Shown piece after piece: positions 25,828 to 35,616 of a DNA stretch of 64,000 nucleotides. The stretch spans positions 1 to 64,000 of the forward strand of contig JBEBXK010000001.1 in the NCBI GenBank assembly GCA_040391605.1, read 5' to 3'. Source of the stretch: Vulgatibacter incomptus_A. Its GTDB lineage: Bacteria > Myxococcota > Myxococcia > Myxococcales > Vulgatibacteraceae. How positions within the stretch are numbered: position 1 is the stretch's first letter; every line of letters begins with the position of its first letter. The notes under the pieces were generated by a model that had not been told where the DNA came from, ran no database searches, and worked only from the letters and a program-made list of their open reading frames with translations. Position numbers and translations under genes: made by a program.

Positions 25828-27471
25828 CTATCGTCGCTCCAGCCAGATGTCGCGAAAGGGGTGGATGTCCTGGGCGTTGGGGGTGTAGCCCTTCACCCAC
25901 GAGCCGAGCAGCGTGTTCTGAGAGTAGAAATACACGGGGATGATCGGCAGTTCGTCGAGGAGGATCGCCTCGGCCTGGGCGTAGCGCCGGTAGCGCTGCC
26001 GGGTGTCCATCTCGGTGAGCGCTTCATCGATCAGCCGATCGTAGTCGGCGTTCTTCCAGCGGGCCTCGTTGAGCTCCGAGTCGGAGACGAACATCGAGAG
26101 GAAGGTGTAGGGATCCTGGAAGTCGCCGGTCCATCCCGCCCGGGCGATCCGGTAGAAGCCCTCGGTGCGGTTGTTCATGAAGACCTTCCACTCCTGGTTC
26201 ACGATCTGCACGTCGAGGCCCAGCTCCTTCTTCCACATCTGCTGGATCGCCTCGGCGACCTGCCGATGGCCTTCGTTGGTGTTGTAGATCAGCTCGAAGG
26301 AGGGGAAGGCCCTGCCGCCCGGGCCGTAGCCTGCGGAGGCCAGTCTGGCGCGGGCGGCCTCGGGATCGTAGGGGTTCCCGGCGGGGGGCTCGTAGCCCAT
26401 GTCGTGGAAGAGGTCGGGGACGAGGGTCTGGGCCGGGCGCTGCCCGCCGCGCATCACGAACTTCGCGATGGCCTCTTTGTCTATGGCCATGTCGAGGGCC
26501 TGGCGCACCCGCTTGTCCAGCAGGGGAGAGGCGCGCTGCTCCGGCGTCTCTTCCCGCAGGTTGATCCAATAGAAGTAGGTGGCGAGGTCGCGGCTGGTAC
26601 GGAAGTCCTCCTTCTTCGCCAGGAAGGAGAGGTACTCCTGGGGCGGCCTCACGTCCGAGCCGAGCCAGTCCAGCTCGCCGGAGCGGAAGAGGCGCATCAT
26701 CGAGTGGCTGTCGTCGGAGATGACGATCACCACCTTCTCGAGCCGTACCTGATCCGCGGCCCAATAGGTCGGGCTCTTCTCCAACTCGATCTGGTAGCTG
26801 ATCACCCACTTGCCCAGGTGGAATGGGCCGTTGGTGACGATGTTCTCCGGCCGGGTCCAGCGGTTGCCGTGGGCCTCCACCGCCGCCCGCGGCACCGGGG
26901 TGAAGGGGCCGAACGCAAGGAGATCGAGGAACCACGGGATCGGCCGCTCGAGGGTCACCGCCAGCGTGCGATCGTCCAACGCCTGTACGCCGACGTCTTC
27001 GATGGGGCCCCTTCCTTCGGCGAAGGCTTTCCCACCCTTGAGATCCCAGAGGAGCGCCGCGTATTGCGCGGCGGTCTCCGGGGCCAGCACCCGCTTCCAC
27101 GACCACTCGAAGTCGTGGGCGGTGACCGGCTTGCCGTCGGACCAGCGGGCGTCCTCCCGCAGGTGGAAGACGTAGCGGGTGGCGCTCTCATCGACGTCGT
27201 ACGAAGAGGCGACCCCAGGCAGCGGCGCCAGCGTCTCCGGATCGTAGCGCATCAGCCCTTCGAAGAGGTTGCGGGAGACGGTGAAGCCGGGGCTGTCGTA
27301 GGCCTTGCCGGGATCGATCGACTCGGGCTCGGAGCCGCCGCCGACGTAGAAGACGGAGTCGTCCCTGGGACGCGCTTCGGGGCCGAAGGTGGCGCCTTCA
27401 CGCCGGCAGCCGGCGAGGGCGAGGAGGCAGATCGATAGAATGCCGAGGAGCTGGACCGTACGGATTGGCAA
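25828..27471 (-). CDS. oppA: Peptide-binding lipoprotein OppA
   Basis: This 547-residue solute-binding protein (SBP_bac_5 family) delivers peptides to OppBC. It has a lipoprotein signal with lipobox ALAGC (Cys22). The mature part has the family segments GGGSEPESIDPGKA, FEGLMRYDPETLAPLPGVA and WSDGKPVTAHDFEWSWKRVL. The start is a TTG with GAGG about 10 bases upstream. It is the first gene of the operon oppABCDF; its promoter should lie in 27472-27852. Confidence 0.93.
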   Translation of the reverse strand: MPIRTVQLLGILSICLLALAGCRREGATFGPEARPRDDSVFYVGGGSEPESIDPGKAYDSPGFTVSRNLFEGLMRYDPETLAPLPGVASSYDVDESATRYVFHLREDARWSDGKPVTAHDFEWSWKRVLAPETAAQYAALLWDLKGGKAFAEGRGPIEDVGVQALDDRTLAVTLERPIPWFLDLLAFGPFTPVPRAAVEAHGNRWTRPENIVTNGPFHLGKWVISYQIELEKSPTYWAADQVRLEKVVIVISDDSHSMMRLFRSGELDWLGSDVRPPQEYLSFLAKKEDFRTSRDLATYFYWINLREETPEQRASPLLDKRVRQALDMAIDKEAIAKFVMRGGQRPAQTLVPDLFHDMGYEPPAGNPYDPEAARARLASAGYGPGGRAFPSFELIYNTNEGHRQVAEAIQQMWKKELGLDVQIVNQEWKVFMNNRTEGFYRIARAGWTGDFQDPYTFLSMFVSDSELNEARWKNADYDRLIDEALTEMDTRQRYRRYAQAEAILLDELPIIPVYFYSQNTLLGSWVKGYTPNAQDIHPFRDIWLERR

Positions 27472-27852
27472 AGGCTGTCATCCTCGGTGGCCCTGGGGTG
27501 GACCTCGACAGGAGGCGAAGCAGGGGAGCGCTTGCGAGATGGATCGTCGTCGGCTCGAGCTCGCCCGGCGAGCCCACCTCTACCTCCGAGACCCTGAAAA
27601 GATTCCTCCCGCCGGCGAAGGCGGGTTTCGATGGGGGCGAATCATCCCGATCCGTTCTGAATGTGTCAAACGCTTCCGCCTTCCACTCGTGAGGCGTCAG
27701 TCGCGCAGCCTTCGGAATCCATGCGCTCCGGGACGGCGCGTTCTCACACAGGATGCTCCCTCGACGCTTCCGGGCGCGGAGGCGTTCGCCTCGCCCGGGG
27801 TTTCCCCGCTCCGCTGCAGTTTGTGGTACCGGATCGCGGGCAAGGAGCCGCT
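27472..27852. other. Divergent intergenic region between oppA and the PHP gene
   Basis: No gene is seen in these 381 bases. A GC hairpin with arms CCCGCC and GGCGGG (about 27608-27625) and some AT-richer stretches (near 27590-27670) are present. Promoters for both divergent genes should lie here, but no reliable boxes were recognised. Confidence 0.5.
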
Positions 27853-28644
27853 ATGCTCATCGATCTACACGTACATTCCCGAAGCACCCACGGTTGCGAT
27901 CTCGATCCGGCGGAGGCCGTGGCCCGCGCCGAGGCCGTCGGCTTGGACGGGATCTGCTTCACCGATCTCGACACGATGGAAGCCGTCGAGGAGATCCACG
28001 CCCTGCGGGCCAGCGCCAGGATCGCGGTGCTGGTGGGGATGGAGGCCCAGACGGATCACGGCCGCTTCCTCTGCTACTTCCCGGATCCGGCGAAGGTCCA
28101 GCCCGCCGAGATCCTGGGATCGGCGGAGGCGCCCCTCCGCCGGCCTGCACGGGAGGTGATGGAGGCCGCCATCGCCAGGGGAGGCGCCGTGGTGGCCGCC
28201 CATCCCTACGATCGCGATCTCGAGAAGCCGATGGGCGACTTCGTCTTCACCCTGCGGCAGCTCGCCGCGGTGGAGGGCATCGCGGGCAACCGCGGCGTCA
28301 ACGTGAACGAGCTCGCCATCGAGGCCGCCGACCACCTCTCGCTCCCCTGTGTCGGCGGGAGCGCCGCCCTGCGGAGCTACGACGAGATCGGCTCGGCGGC
28401 GACCCTCTTCAAGGAGCCGATCCGCGACGAGGCCGAGCTGGTCGCGGCGCTCCGCGGCGGCTCCGTGTGGGCGGTGAAGATCGGCGAGCCCCCGCGCTTC
28501 CACGGCGACGACGCGGCCCTGCGGGTGCCCAGAGAGCGGCACCCGCGCGATGGCGCGCCCAGGGATGATCGGGGCGGCAGACGCGGCGGGCGGCATGGCT
28601 CTCGTGGGGGACGAGGAAGAGGCGGAGGCCGCGACAGGCGCTGA
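27853..28644 (+). CDS. PHP-domain metal-dependent phosphoesterase with RGG-like tail
   Basis: The 263-residue protein begins directly with the PHP motif DLHVHSRSTHGCDLDP and has the later ligands FTDLD and AAHPYDRD. That fits a TrpH/PolX-type metallophosphoesterase acting on nucleotides or nucleic acid; the substrate is unknown. The last 40 residues are Arg/Gly-rich (GGRRGGRHGSRGGRGRGGG), like an RGG box. AGGAG lies 6 bases before the ATG. A frameshift near 28520 creating the odd tail cannot be excluded. Confidence 0.75.
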   Translation: MLIDLHVHSRSTHGCDLDPAEAVARAEAVGLDGICFTDLDTMEAVEEIHALRASARIAVLVGMEAQTDHGRFLCYFPDPAKVQPAEILGSAEAPLRRPAREVMEAAIARGGAVVAAHPYDRDLEKPMGDFVFTLRQLAAVEGIAGNRGVNVNELAIEAADHLSLPCVGGSAALRSYDEIGSAATLFKEPIRDEAELVAALRGGSVWAVKIGEPPRFHGDDAALRVPRERHPRDGAPRDDRGGRRGGRHGSRGGRGRGGGRDRR

Positions 28645-28891
28645 TAGGGCTCCAGCCGTGTGCTGCGCACCCGCCTGTTTCGTTGGAGCTGCCGCCTCGG
28701 TGCTCTGAGCCAGCGACTGGATCGCGCCCTTCGAATCGCGCGCCGCGCGAGAGGTCTCATCTGCCCCCGCTCGCGTTCGGCTCGACGCCTCGGCTCCGTG
28801 ACGCTCGTGGTGCGATCGGCCGCCGGCCTTGGCGTCGCTCCCGGATTGCGCGACGATGGGGGGCCCGAACGTTTTCGTGCCTGGAGGAATC

Positions 28892-29632
28892 TTGAGAAGA
28901 GCAGCAGCCATCTCCGTCGTCGCCTTCGCTTCCATCTTCGCTGGGGCTTGCGCCGGCCATACGCAGATCCCCGACGAGGATCGCATCCGGCTTGAGCGCA
29001 CCTTGCCGGGCCGCTCCTTCTATCTGCGGCATTCGATGTACGTCGGGCCGTTCTGGGCCGATGAGCAGAAGGTCTTCCTCTCCGACGTGGTCCCCGGTGA
29101 GATCCCGTGGGTCGTGAATCCGGCTGGCGTTCCCATGGAGCCCGGCGCGCCCACTGGCGTGATCCCCGCCGGGACCAGGGTGCGGATCGCGAAGCTCGAA
29201 CTCCCCACGGGCTACACCGTGGCCACCCGCAACCCCTTCCTCCCGCGCTACAATCCGTGGCTCTACCTGGAGGTCGAGGGGATGCCGCGGGCGCCGACGC
29301 CGGTGATGGTCCTCCGCGGCGATCTCGAATCCCACGCCCAGATGCTGGCGGAGATCGAGCGCTTCCTCTCCCAGGACGATCTGGCCCCGATGATCGCGAA
29401 GATCCCCACGGCGCTGTTGAAGGCCGTGAACGAGAAGCGGCTGGTGGAGGGGATGACGCCGGATCTGGTGGCGATGGCCTGGGGTTGGCCCGAGCGGCGG
29501 CAACTCGCACCATCTCCCGAGGGGAGGCGCGAAGAGTGGACCTGGCCTTCGGAGCGGCGCAAGGCGGTAATCGTAGGCGATCGCTTGATTTCGTGGGAGG
29601 GTGACGGAGTCCACGCCCCCGGTGGAGGTTGA
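28892..29632 (+). CDS. Lipoprotein with C-terminal SmpA/BamE-like segment
   Basis: The chosen TTG at 28892 follows GGAGG and gives a 246-residue lipoprotein whose signal ends FAGAC (Cys20). In-frame starts upstream (28829, 28856) would lengthen the signal oddly. The last 60 residues (VEGMTPDLVAMAWGWPERR onwards) resemble the G-M-x-x-x-[QD]-V-x-x-x-x-G-x-P pattern of SmpA/OmlA (BamE-like) domains. Residues 30-140 are not recognised. It probably sits in the outer membrane. It ends four bases before the next lipoprotein gene, so the two are likely cotranscribed. Confidence 0.7.
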   Translation: MRRAAAISVVAFASIFAGACAGHTQIPDEDRIRLERTLPGRSFYLRHSMYVGPFWADEQKVFLSDVVPGEIPWVVNPAGVPMEPGAPTGVIPAGTRVRIAKLELPTGYTVATRNPFLPRYNPWLYLEVEGMPRAPTPVMVLRGDLESHAQMLAEIERFLSQDDLAPMIAKIPTALLKAVNEKRLVEGMTPDLVAMAWGWPERRQLAPSPEGRREEWTWPSERRKAVIVGDRLISWEGDGVHAPGGG

Positions 29633-29636
29633 AGAG

Positions 29637-30743
29637 ATGCGCTTCAAATGCTTGGCCGTCCTCGGCTCGTTGCTCCTGCTCGCTGGCTGCGTGTCGGAGA
29701 ACGGGGCGAAGGGCGACGGAGGCAGTGGAGGGTCGGGAGGCGTCCCGGGTACCGGTGGGATCGGAGGCGAAGAGGGACCTGGAGGCGCCGGAGGCAGCGG
29801 CGGATCGGGAGGTGCTCCGGGCTCGGGTGGGAGTGGCGGTGCGGGGGATCGCTGCGGCGATGGGATCGTCGACCCTGAAGAGGAGTGCGACGACGGCGAG
29901 GCGAACAGCGATCGGCTGGCGGATGCGTGCCGTCTCGATTGCACCCGGGCCCGATGCGGCGACGGGATCGTCGACAGCGGCGAGACCTGCGACCTCGGCG
30001 TCGAGCGCAACGGCCAAGATCAAGGCTGCAGCGCGTTCTGCGAGATCGAGGTCGTCGCCCAGGGACCTGACGTTTCATGCTGGGTGGAGGGAGGCAGGAG
30101 CAGAGGTCTCGTCTGCGTCGACTCGGTAGCCAATGGCCACTTCTGGATGGAGCGCTGCGAGCGCAACACCGATTGCCGGAGGGACTACATCTGTCTCGAG
30201 GTGATGGCGTCGGGGCCCGTGAGTGTGTGCTATCCCAATTGGTGCGGCGACGCAGCGCGGCTCGGCCCTGGGACCAACGGCGAGGTCTGGGAGCGATGTA
30301 ACGCCGAGTTCGGAGCCATGACGGTCGATCCCCCTGATGGCTTTTGTCGACCGATGACGGACGAGCCGGGGCTGCGCTCCGGTTTCTGCGTGAAGGGGGG
30401 CCGCGTGGAGGCTGGAGAAAGCTGCCGCTGGGTGGGGATTCGCTTCCCGTCCCTCCTCTGCGAGCCGGGCACCGAATGTAACGTGGACTTCCAGCCAGAC
30501 GGCATCGAGTGTGACTCCGATGTAGACTGTGGGGAGCTCGAGGTCCCCTCCTATTGCGATCTGGACCACGGCCCGAGGTGCCAGCCTTTTTCTGAATGCG
30601 TGCCTCTCTGTAACGCCGGCACCGCCGCTGGCAACGGTGAGGCCGCCTGTACCGAGGAGGGCAAGCAATGCGTCGAGCTCGGAGCCGACAACGAGCCGGC
30701 GCCGGATCTTCTCGGCATCTGCCTCCCATCGGACGAAGACTGA
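29637..30743 (+). CDS. Cys-rich lipoprotein with Gly-rich stalk and DUF4215-type modules
   Basis: The 368-residue protein has signal MRFKCLAVLGSLLLLAGC (Cys18) and a Gly-rich stalk (about residues 25-75). Two CGDG-type Cys modules follow (DPEEECDDGEANSDRLADAC and CGDGIVDSGETCDLG). The remaining 230 residues hold many spaced Cys. The stalk and first modules are very like those of the 1561-residue protein at 10039-14724. GGAGG lies 8 bases before the ATG. It is exported and anchored; its role is unknown. Confidence 0.75.
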   Translation: MRFKCLAVLGSLLLLAGCVSENGAKGDGGSGGSGGVPGTGGIGGEEGPGGAGGSGGSGGAPGSGGSGGAGDRCGDGIVDPEEECDDGEANSDRLADACRLDCTRARCGDGIVDSGETCDLGVERNGQDQGCSAFCEIEVVAQGPDVSCWVEGGRSRGLVCVDSVANGHFWMERCERNTDCRRDYICLEVMASGPVSVCYPNWCGDAARLGPGTNGEVWERCNAEFGAMTVDPPDGFCRPMTDEPGLRSGFCVKGGRVEAGESCRWVGIRFPSLLCEPGTECNVDFQPDGIECDSDVDCGELEVPSYCDLDHGPRCQPFSECVPLCNAGTAAGNGEAACTEEGKQCVELGADNEPAPDLLGICLPSDED

Positions 30744-30997
30744 CAGTCATCACGGGCTCGGTGGGGAGAGAGCTGGGCGCCTGGGGCGAGGGGGCGAAGC
30801 CGTCGGCGCCCCGCGTGCAGCCGATCGTGACCTCGTCCTCGATTGGACGGTAGCGCTCCCGATGGGGGCTGCGCGTCGAGCGCGGCCACGGGCAAAGCTG
30901 GCCCGTCGTCGGCACGGCGACGTCGGCGGCGATCCGGTCGCCGACGCCCGGCTGTCGTCGCCAAGCTCGGGGCCTGGCCTCGTCGGGAGTCGAAACG

Positions 30998-31612
30998 ATG
31001 CGTGAGTCGATCGGTGGGAGGTGGTTGGCCGCAGCGGCGCTGGCCGCGACAGGGTTCCTCTTCGGCAGCGGCTGCGCCAGCACGCCGAAGACGCCGGCGG
31101 ACGCGGTGCAAGGCGAGCTCACCGACGCGCCGGAGTGGGTGCGCAAGGGCTGCGACGCCTGGTGGGGCGATAAGAGCGAGCGCCGCATCTGTGGCGTGGG
31201 CGCCGCCGGTAGTACCCGCAACGCCGCCCTGGCTCGGACCGGCGCCATCGCCAGAGGCCGCACCGAGCTCGCCCGCTCCCTCTCGGTGAAGGTCGAGGCG
31301 ATGATCAAGGACTACCAGGCCACCACCACCGGTGGTGAGTCCTTCGGCAGCTCCGCGGCCGACGATCAGCACCTGGTCGACGTCAGCAAGCAGATCACCG
31401 ACACCAGCCTGGCCGGGACCTCCCTGGTCGACTCCTGGATCTCCAAGAGCGGCACCTTCTACGCCTTGGTGGCGTTGGACGTAGAGGGCTTCAAGGACGC
31501 CGTCTCCCAGATGCGCAACCTCTCCGACAGCGTCCGGGCCGCGGTGGTCGAGCGCGCCGACAAGGCCTTCGACGACCTCGATCGGGAGATCGATCGACAG
31601 CGCGAGCGCTGA
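30998..31612 (+). CDS. LPP20-family lipoprotein
   Basis: The 204-residue protein has a lipoprotein signal ending FGSGC (Cys26). The mature part fits the LPP20 pattern: P-E-W-V near the start, CGVGAAGSTRNAALARTGAIARGRTELARSL, then DTSLAGTSLVDSWISKSGTFYALVALD. The family is widespread in outer membranes of epsilon- and deltaproteobacteria without a settled function. GGGAG lies 8 bases before the ATG. The 254 bases before it hold no gene. Confidence 0.8.
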   Translation: MRESIGGRWLAAAALAATGFLFGSGCASTPKTPADAVQGELTDAPEWVRKGCDAWWGDKSERRICGVGAAGSTRNAALARTGAIARGRTELARSLSVKVEAMIKDYQATTTGGESFGSSAADDQHLVDVSKQITDTSLAGTSLVDSWISKSGTFYALVALDVEGFKDAVSQMRNLSDSVRAAVVERADKAFDDLDREIDRQRER

Positions 31613-31830
31613 CTCGAAGCTCCAGGTCGTCTTCTGCCGTGCGGTGGCGGATGCGCCGGCCTCTGCGGAGATGCCGACCGTCGGCTACGAAGATCGCGGC
31701 CGATCTCGCCGAGTTCGCATCGCCTGGGTGGGTGGAGAACGCCGTAAGGCCCCATTCTCGGGGGCGAGGCCACCGCCCCGCAGGTACGGGGCCGCTCGGC
31801 GGGCGCCGGGGAGAGCTCCGTGGCGCGAGG

Positions 31831-32763
31831 CTACCGTCCCGCAGGCGCAGGGGCAGGAGGGAGCGGCCCGTCCGAGGGCGAGGCCGGCGTCGTGGAAGCC
31901 GGCTTGGAGGTCGACGTCGAGCCGGCCGCCGCGGGCTTCTTGCCGAGGAGCCTGGCCTTGATGGCGTCGAAGCCGCCGATGAGAGAGGCGCTGCCGGACG
32001 GGTTGCCCTTCTTGGCGATGGCGTTCGTCAGGGTCTTGACCCGATCGGCGGGGTGGGGGTGAGAGGCGAAGAACTCCTCGAGCGAGTTCGACTTGCCGCT
32101 GATCTTCTCGAGCTCCTGGAAGAAGCGGGGCATCGCCTTGGCGTCGTAGCCGGCGGCGATGAGGTAGTCGAGGCCTCTGGCGTCCGCGTCGCGCTCGGCG
32201 TCGCGCGAATGCCGCGACATATAGCCCTGGGCCGCGATGCCGGCGGCGATCTGGGTGATGGCGCCAGGGTTCTTGCCGAGGGCGACGGCAGAGAGGGTCT
32301 CGAGGCCGTAGGCGGTGCCGAGAGATTGAGCGGCGTGGCGGGCGGTGACGTGGCCGACCTCGTGGCCCAGCACGGAGGCGAGCTCGGCCTCGCTCTGGGA
32401 GGCGGTGATCAGCCCGGAGTAGATGTAGATGTGGCCGCCGGGGAGGGCGAAGGCGTTGATCATCCCCGGCTTGTCGATGACGGTGAAGGTGTAGCGGATG
32501 CCGCTGCGCTTGTCGCCCGACGCCTTGGCCACCCGCTGGCCGACCTTGTTGACCCAGGCCTGCACCTCGGGGTCGTTGAGGATCTTCTCCTGCTTGTCGA
32601 CGTCGGCGGCGAGCTGCTTGCCGAGCTTCACCTCCTCCGAGAGGGGGAGGAGGATCTCCCCCAGGGCGCCGGTGCCCCGATCGACCGTCTTGGACATGCT
32701 GGCGCAGCCCGCGTTCGCGAGGAGGCTCGAGGAGAGGAGGAGGAGGGGGAGGGTCTTTCTCAT
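31831..32763 (-). CDS. M48-family zinc metalloprotease lipoprotein
   Basis: The 310-residue protein has a lipoprotein signal (ANAGC, Cys20) and a BepA/LoiP-like M48 peptidase domain. The zinc motif HEVGH is at 134-138 and the third ligand Glu190 is in SRDAERDADARG. Such periplasmic proteases degrade or help fold outer-membrane proteins. The last 40 residues are a Pro/Ala/Ser-rich tail. No TPR repeats are seen, unlike BepA. It is transcribed alone, convergent with the LPP20 gene. Confidence 0.9.
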   Translation of the reverse strand: MRKTLPLLLLSSSLLANAGCASMSKTVDRGTGALGEILLPLSEEVKLGKQLAADVDKQEKILNDPEVQAWVNKVGQRVAKASGDKRSGIRYTFTVIDKPGMINAFALPGGHIYIYSGLITASQSEAELASVLGHEVGHVTARHAAQSLGTAYGLETLSAVALGKNPGAITQIAAGIAAQGYMSRHSRDAERDADARGLDYLIAAGYDAKAMPRFFQELEKISGKSNSLEEFFASHPHPADRVKTLTNAIAKKGNPSGSASLIGGFDAIKARLLGKKPAAAGSTSTSKPASTTPASPSDGPLPPAPAPAGR

Positions 32764-33123
32764 GGTCGGGAGGTCTCCGATGAGGCGATGTGGCCTGGCC
32801 TGCTCATGGTTCGAGGTCCGATGGCTACAGGGTTCGAGATGGTCGCGCCAGCGGCATGAGCCACATGAGCCAGAAGGGGAGCGAACGTGATCAAAGGGCC
32901 TGTCGCGCGAAGCGCACGTGGAATGACCGATGCGGCCCTGCCCGGGTGCAGGCCACTACAGACGCCCGTCGCCCCTGGCCATTCACCTGACCGCGTGAAG
33001 AGCCGCCGATGAGCGATCTCGCACCTGGACTTTAGCCGGGCAGCACAGAACTTCGCCGCGGTTAGAAAGGAGGGCCACGCCGTCGTTGCCGCCGCTCTCG
33101 CTCCCCCGTAGGATGCCGCCGAT
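32764..33123. other. Intergenic region between the M48 gene and holB
   Basis: No coding region is convincing in these 360 bases. ATGAGCCACATGAGCC (about 32867-32882) is a short direct repeat. Promoters of the two divergent genes should be here; none is clear. Confidence 0.5.
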
Positions 33124-34176
33124 TTGCAGCTCTCGTCCATCATAGGCCAGCCCCGCGCCGTCGAGTTGCTCCGCTCCGCCCTGGAGCGGCAGCGGATCCA
33201 CCACGCCTGGCTCTTCACCGGCCCCACCGGCGTGGGGAAGGAGACCGCCGCCCGGGCCTTCGCCGCTTCGCTCCTCTGCCTCTCGGCCGATGGAGCGCCT
33301 TTGGTCGAACCCTGTGGCGCCTGCTCCTCATGCCAGAAGCTCGCCCGCGGGGTCCATCCCGATCTGCTGGTGCTGATCCCGGAGGCCCAGGCCGTGGCCC
33401 GCAAGCTGATCGCCAGGGAGGATCTGCCTCGGGCGCCGTCGCGGGAGCTGAAGATCGACCAGGTGCGCAAGCTGCAAGCCTCGCTCTCGCTGGCTCCGGT
33501 GGAGGGCTCGAGGAGGGTCGTCCTCATCGTCGGAGCAGACTCCCTGAACGCCGCCGCGCAGAATGCATTTCTGAAGACCTTGGAGGAGCCGCCGGAGGGC
33601 ACGCATCTGCTGCTGCTGGCAGAGGCCGGCGACTCGCTCCTCCCCACCACCCGATCGCGCTGTGTGCGGATCCCCTTCGTGCCGCTGCCGCTGGAGCTGC
33701 TCGCCGCCAAGGTGGCCCAGGAGGCCGGCGTCGGCCTGGAGGAGGCCCGATTGCGCGGCGCCCTCGCCGGCGGCTCCCTCGGCGGCGCCCTGGCCATCGA
33801 CGGCGCGGCCCTGGCCGATCGCGCGAGGACGCTGGAGGCGGTGGAGGCCCTGGAGTCCGGCAGGCTCGCGCCCCTCCTCGCGCTGGGGGAGGCGCTGGCG
33901 TCCAAGGGGCGGGAGGCGAGCGAGCTCTCGTTGGAGGTGCTCGCGCTCTTCTACCGAGACGTGGCGCTGGCGGCGGAGGGGCTGCCGGACGAGGCCCTGG
34001 CCAATCGCGACTTGGGTGATCTGGTGCGAGCCGCCGCGCAGCGCGGGGGGCCGGACGCGCTCCGCCGGCATCGGCTGGCAAATCGGGCCAAGGCCGCCAT
34101 CGGCCGCCATGGCATCGCCAGGCTGGCCATCGAGAAGATGCTGCTCTCCTTCGTGATGCCGGAGGTGGAGGCATGA
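33124..34176 (+). CDS. holB: DNA polymerase III delta-prime subunit
   Basis: This clamp-loader subunit has 350 residues: N-terminal AAA+ domain with Walker A GPTGVGKET and the zinc module C-x2-C-x2-C (CGACSSC), then the SRC-type sensor segment TTRSRCVRIPF. It helps load the sliding clamp during replication. The start is a TTG (33124) preceded by AGGA, and it falls at the usual family start (IIGQPRAVELLRSAL). holA follows 121 bases later. Confidence 0.92.
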   Translation: MQLSSIIGQPRAVELLRSALERQRIHHAWLFTGPTGVGKETAARAFAASLLCLSADGAPLVEPCGACSSCQKLARGVHPDLLVLIPEAQAVARKLIAREDLPRAPSRELKIDQVRKLQASLSLAPVEGSRRVVLIVGADSLNAAAQNAFLKTLEEPPEGTHLLLLAEAGDSLLPTTRSRCVRIPFVPLPLELLAAKVAQEAGVGLEEARLRGALAGGSLGGALAIDGAALADRARTLEAVEALESGRLAPLLALGEALASKGREASELSLEVLALFYRDVALAAEGLPDEALANRDLGDLVRAAAQRGGPDALRRHRLANRAKAAIGRHGIARLAIEKMLLSFVMPEVEA

Positions 34177-34297
34177 GCGCCGTCTTTGCAACCCCAGCCC
34201 CACGCACGCCACGCCCGGAGGCGGTGTTCCCAGTAGTTGGCGGCGACGAGGCAGGAAATGGCCGCGCCACGCGCCTGCGCTCGTCGGGGAGACGCCG

Positions 34298-35575
34298 ATG
34301 AGCGCAGCGATCGATCCGCTCCTCGCTCAGGCGAAGGCCGGCAAGGCGAGCCAGGTGATCCTCCTCCACGGCGAGGAGTTCCTCGCCCGCAAGCTGGCCG
34401 AGGAGCTGGTGGAGATCCTGGTCCCAGCCAGCCAACGCGACTTCAACCTCTCCCTGCTCGAGGCGGCGGCGTCGCCGGGAGACGTCGCCAGGGATCTCGC
34501 CACGATCCCGATGTTTCGCGGCACCAAGGTGGTCTGGCTCCGGGATCCGGAGTTCCTCGCGCCCAGGCGGGCCGCCCGGGGCGATCAGCTCGCCAGGCTG
34601 CGGGAGCTCTGGGAGCAGGGAAGGGAGAAGGAAGCCACCCGCCGTCTGCTCGCGCTGGCCCAGAAGTCGGGGCTCGATCCCGCAGCGGCGACGGCGGCCG
34701 AGTGGGAGTCGGAGGCCGGGATCGCCGCCGACGCGGGCGATCTCGCCTTCTGTCGGGACGCGGCGGCGCTGGCGGCGGAGCAGCAGATCAAGGCCCCCAG
34801 CACCGACGCCGGCGAGATGGAGAAGCTGCTGCAGCAGGGGATCCCCGAGGGGAACCACTTGATCATCTCGGCGCTGGCCCTCGACGGCCGCCTCTCCCTC
34901 TACAAGAAGCTCAAGGCGGCAGGCGATGAGCGCTCGTTCAAGGCGCCGGTCCGGGAGAAGCGCGACGTGGCGCAGCTCTGCCGCGAGGCCCTGGAGCCCC
35001 TGGGCAAGCGGATCGCGCCGGCGGCCGTGGCGCGCCTCGAGACCTTGGTGGGCGGCGAGCAGGTGCGCCTCCTCCACGCGGAGCTCGAGAAGATCGCCCT
35101 CTACGTCGGGGAGCGCGGGACCATCGAGGCGACGGACGTGGACGCCGTGGTCGAGCCTTCACGAGAGGTGGAGTTCCTCCTCACCAACTCCCTCGAGAAC
35201 CGCAACCTTCAGGGGGCGTTCGAGGGTCTCGCGCAGATCCTCGACGCCGGCGGCGGTCCGCCCCAGGCGGTGGCCTCCATCGCGGGCTGCGTGCGCCAGC
35301 TCCTGGCGGCCCAGGAGGCCACCCGGGCCACGGGCGGGCGGCTCCCCGGCTTCGGGCCTGGCGCGACGGGATGGGTGGCGGAGTTCAACGCGGCGGGGAT
35401 GAAGATGGGCAACCCCAACGCGGCCAAGTTCAAGGCGGAGGCCGCGGCGCGCTTCGGCAGGGATGAGCTGGTACGGGCGCTTTTGGACGCAGCGGAGGTC
35501 GACCTCGTGGTCAAGAGCGGGGGAGGGCGCCTCGACGTCGAGCGCCTGCTCTGGACGATCTGCGAGAGGCGATGA
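34298..35575 (+). CDS. holA: DNA polymerase III delta subunit
   Basis: The 425-residue clamp-loader delta protein has the N-terminal VILLHGEEFLARKLAEEL segment and the C-terminal all-helical DNA polymerase III delta fold. It is about 80 residues longer than E. coli HolA because of an insertion around residues 85-170 that is Ala/Glu-rich. With HolB directly upstream, two of the clamp-loader subunits are encoded together. A tandem repeat array follows its stop. Confidence 0.88.
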   Translation: MSAAIDPLLAQAKAGKASQVILLHGEEFLARKLAEELVEILVPASQRDFNLSLLEAAASPGDVARDLATIPMFRGTKVVWLRDPEFLAPRRAARGDQLARLRELWEQGREKEATRRLLALAQKSGLDPAAATAAEWESEAGIAADAGDLAFCRDAAALAAEQQIKAPSTDAGEMEKLLQQGIPEGNHLIISALALDGRLSLYKKLKAAGDERSFKAPVREKRDVAQLCREALEPLGKRIAPAAVARLETLVGGEQVRLLHAELEKIALYVGERGTIEATDVDAVVEPSREVEFLLTNSLENRNLQGAFEGLAQILDAGGGPPQAVASIAGCVRQLLAAQEATRATGGRLPGFGPGATGWVAEFNAAGMKMGNPNAAKFKAEAAARFGRDELVRALLDAAEVDLVVKSGGGRLDVERLLWTICERR

Positions 35576-35616
35576 CAGGCGCGCCCGCCTGCGACTTCCA
35601 GCCGGTGGACCCGATC

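Noticed and set aside
25051..27438. A 795-codon open frame antisense to oppA-oppB
   Set aside because: The opposite strand holds well-recognised oppA and oppB; the frame is Glu/Gly/Val-rich shadow sequence without domains.
27865..29001. A leftward Ala/Ser-rich open frame across the PHP gene end and the next lipoprotein
   Set aside because: It overlaps the metal-site part of the PHP gene and has no ribosome site or domain.
30744..30997. A small gene between the Cys-rich and LPP20 lipoproteins
   Set aside because: Open frames there lack ribosome sites, conserved patterns and plausible length.
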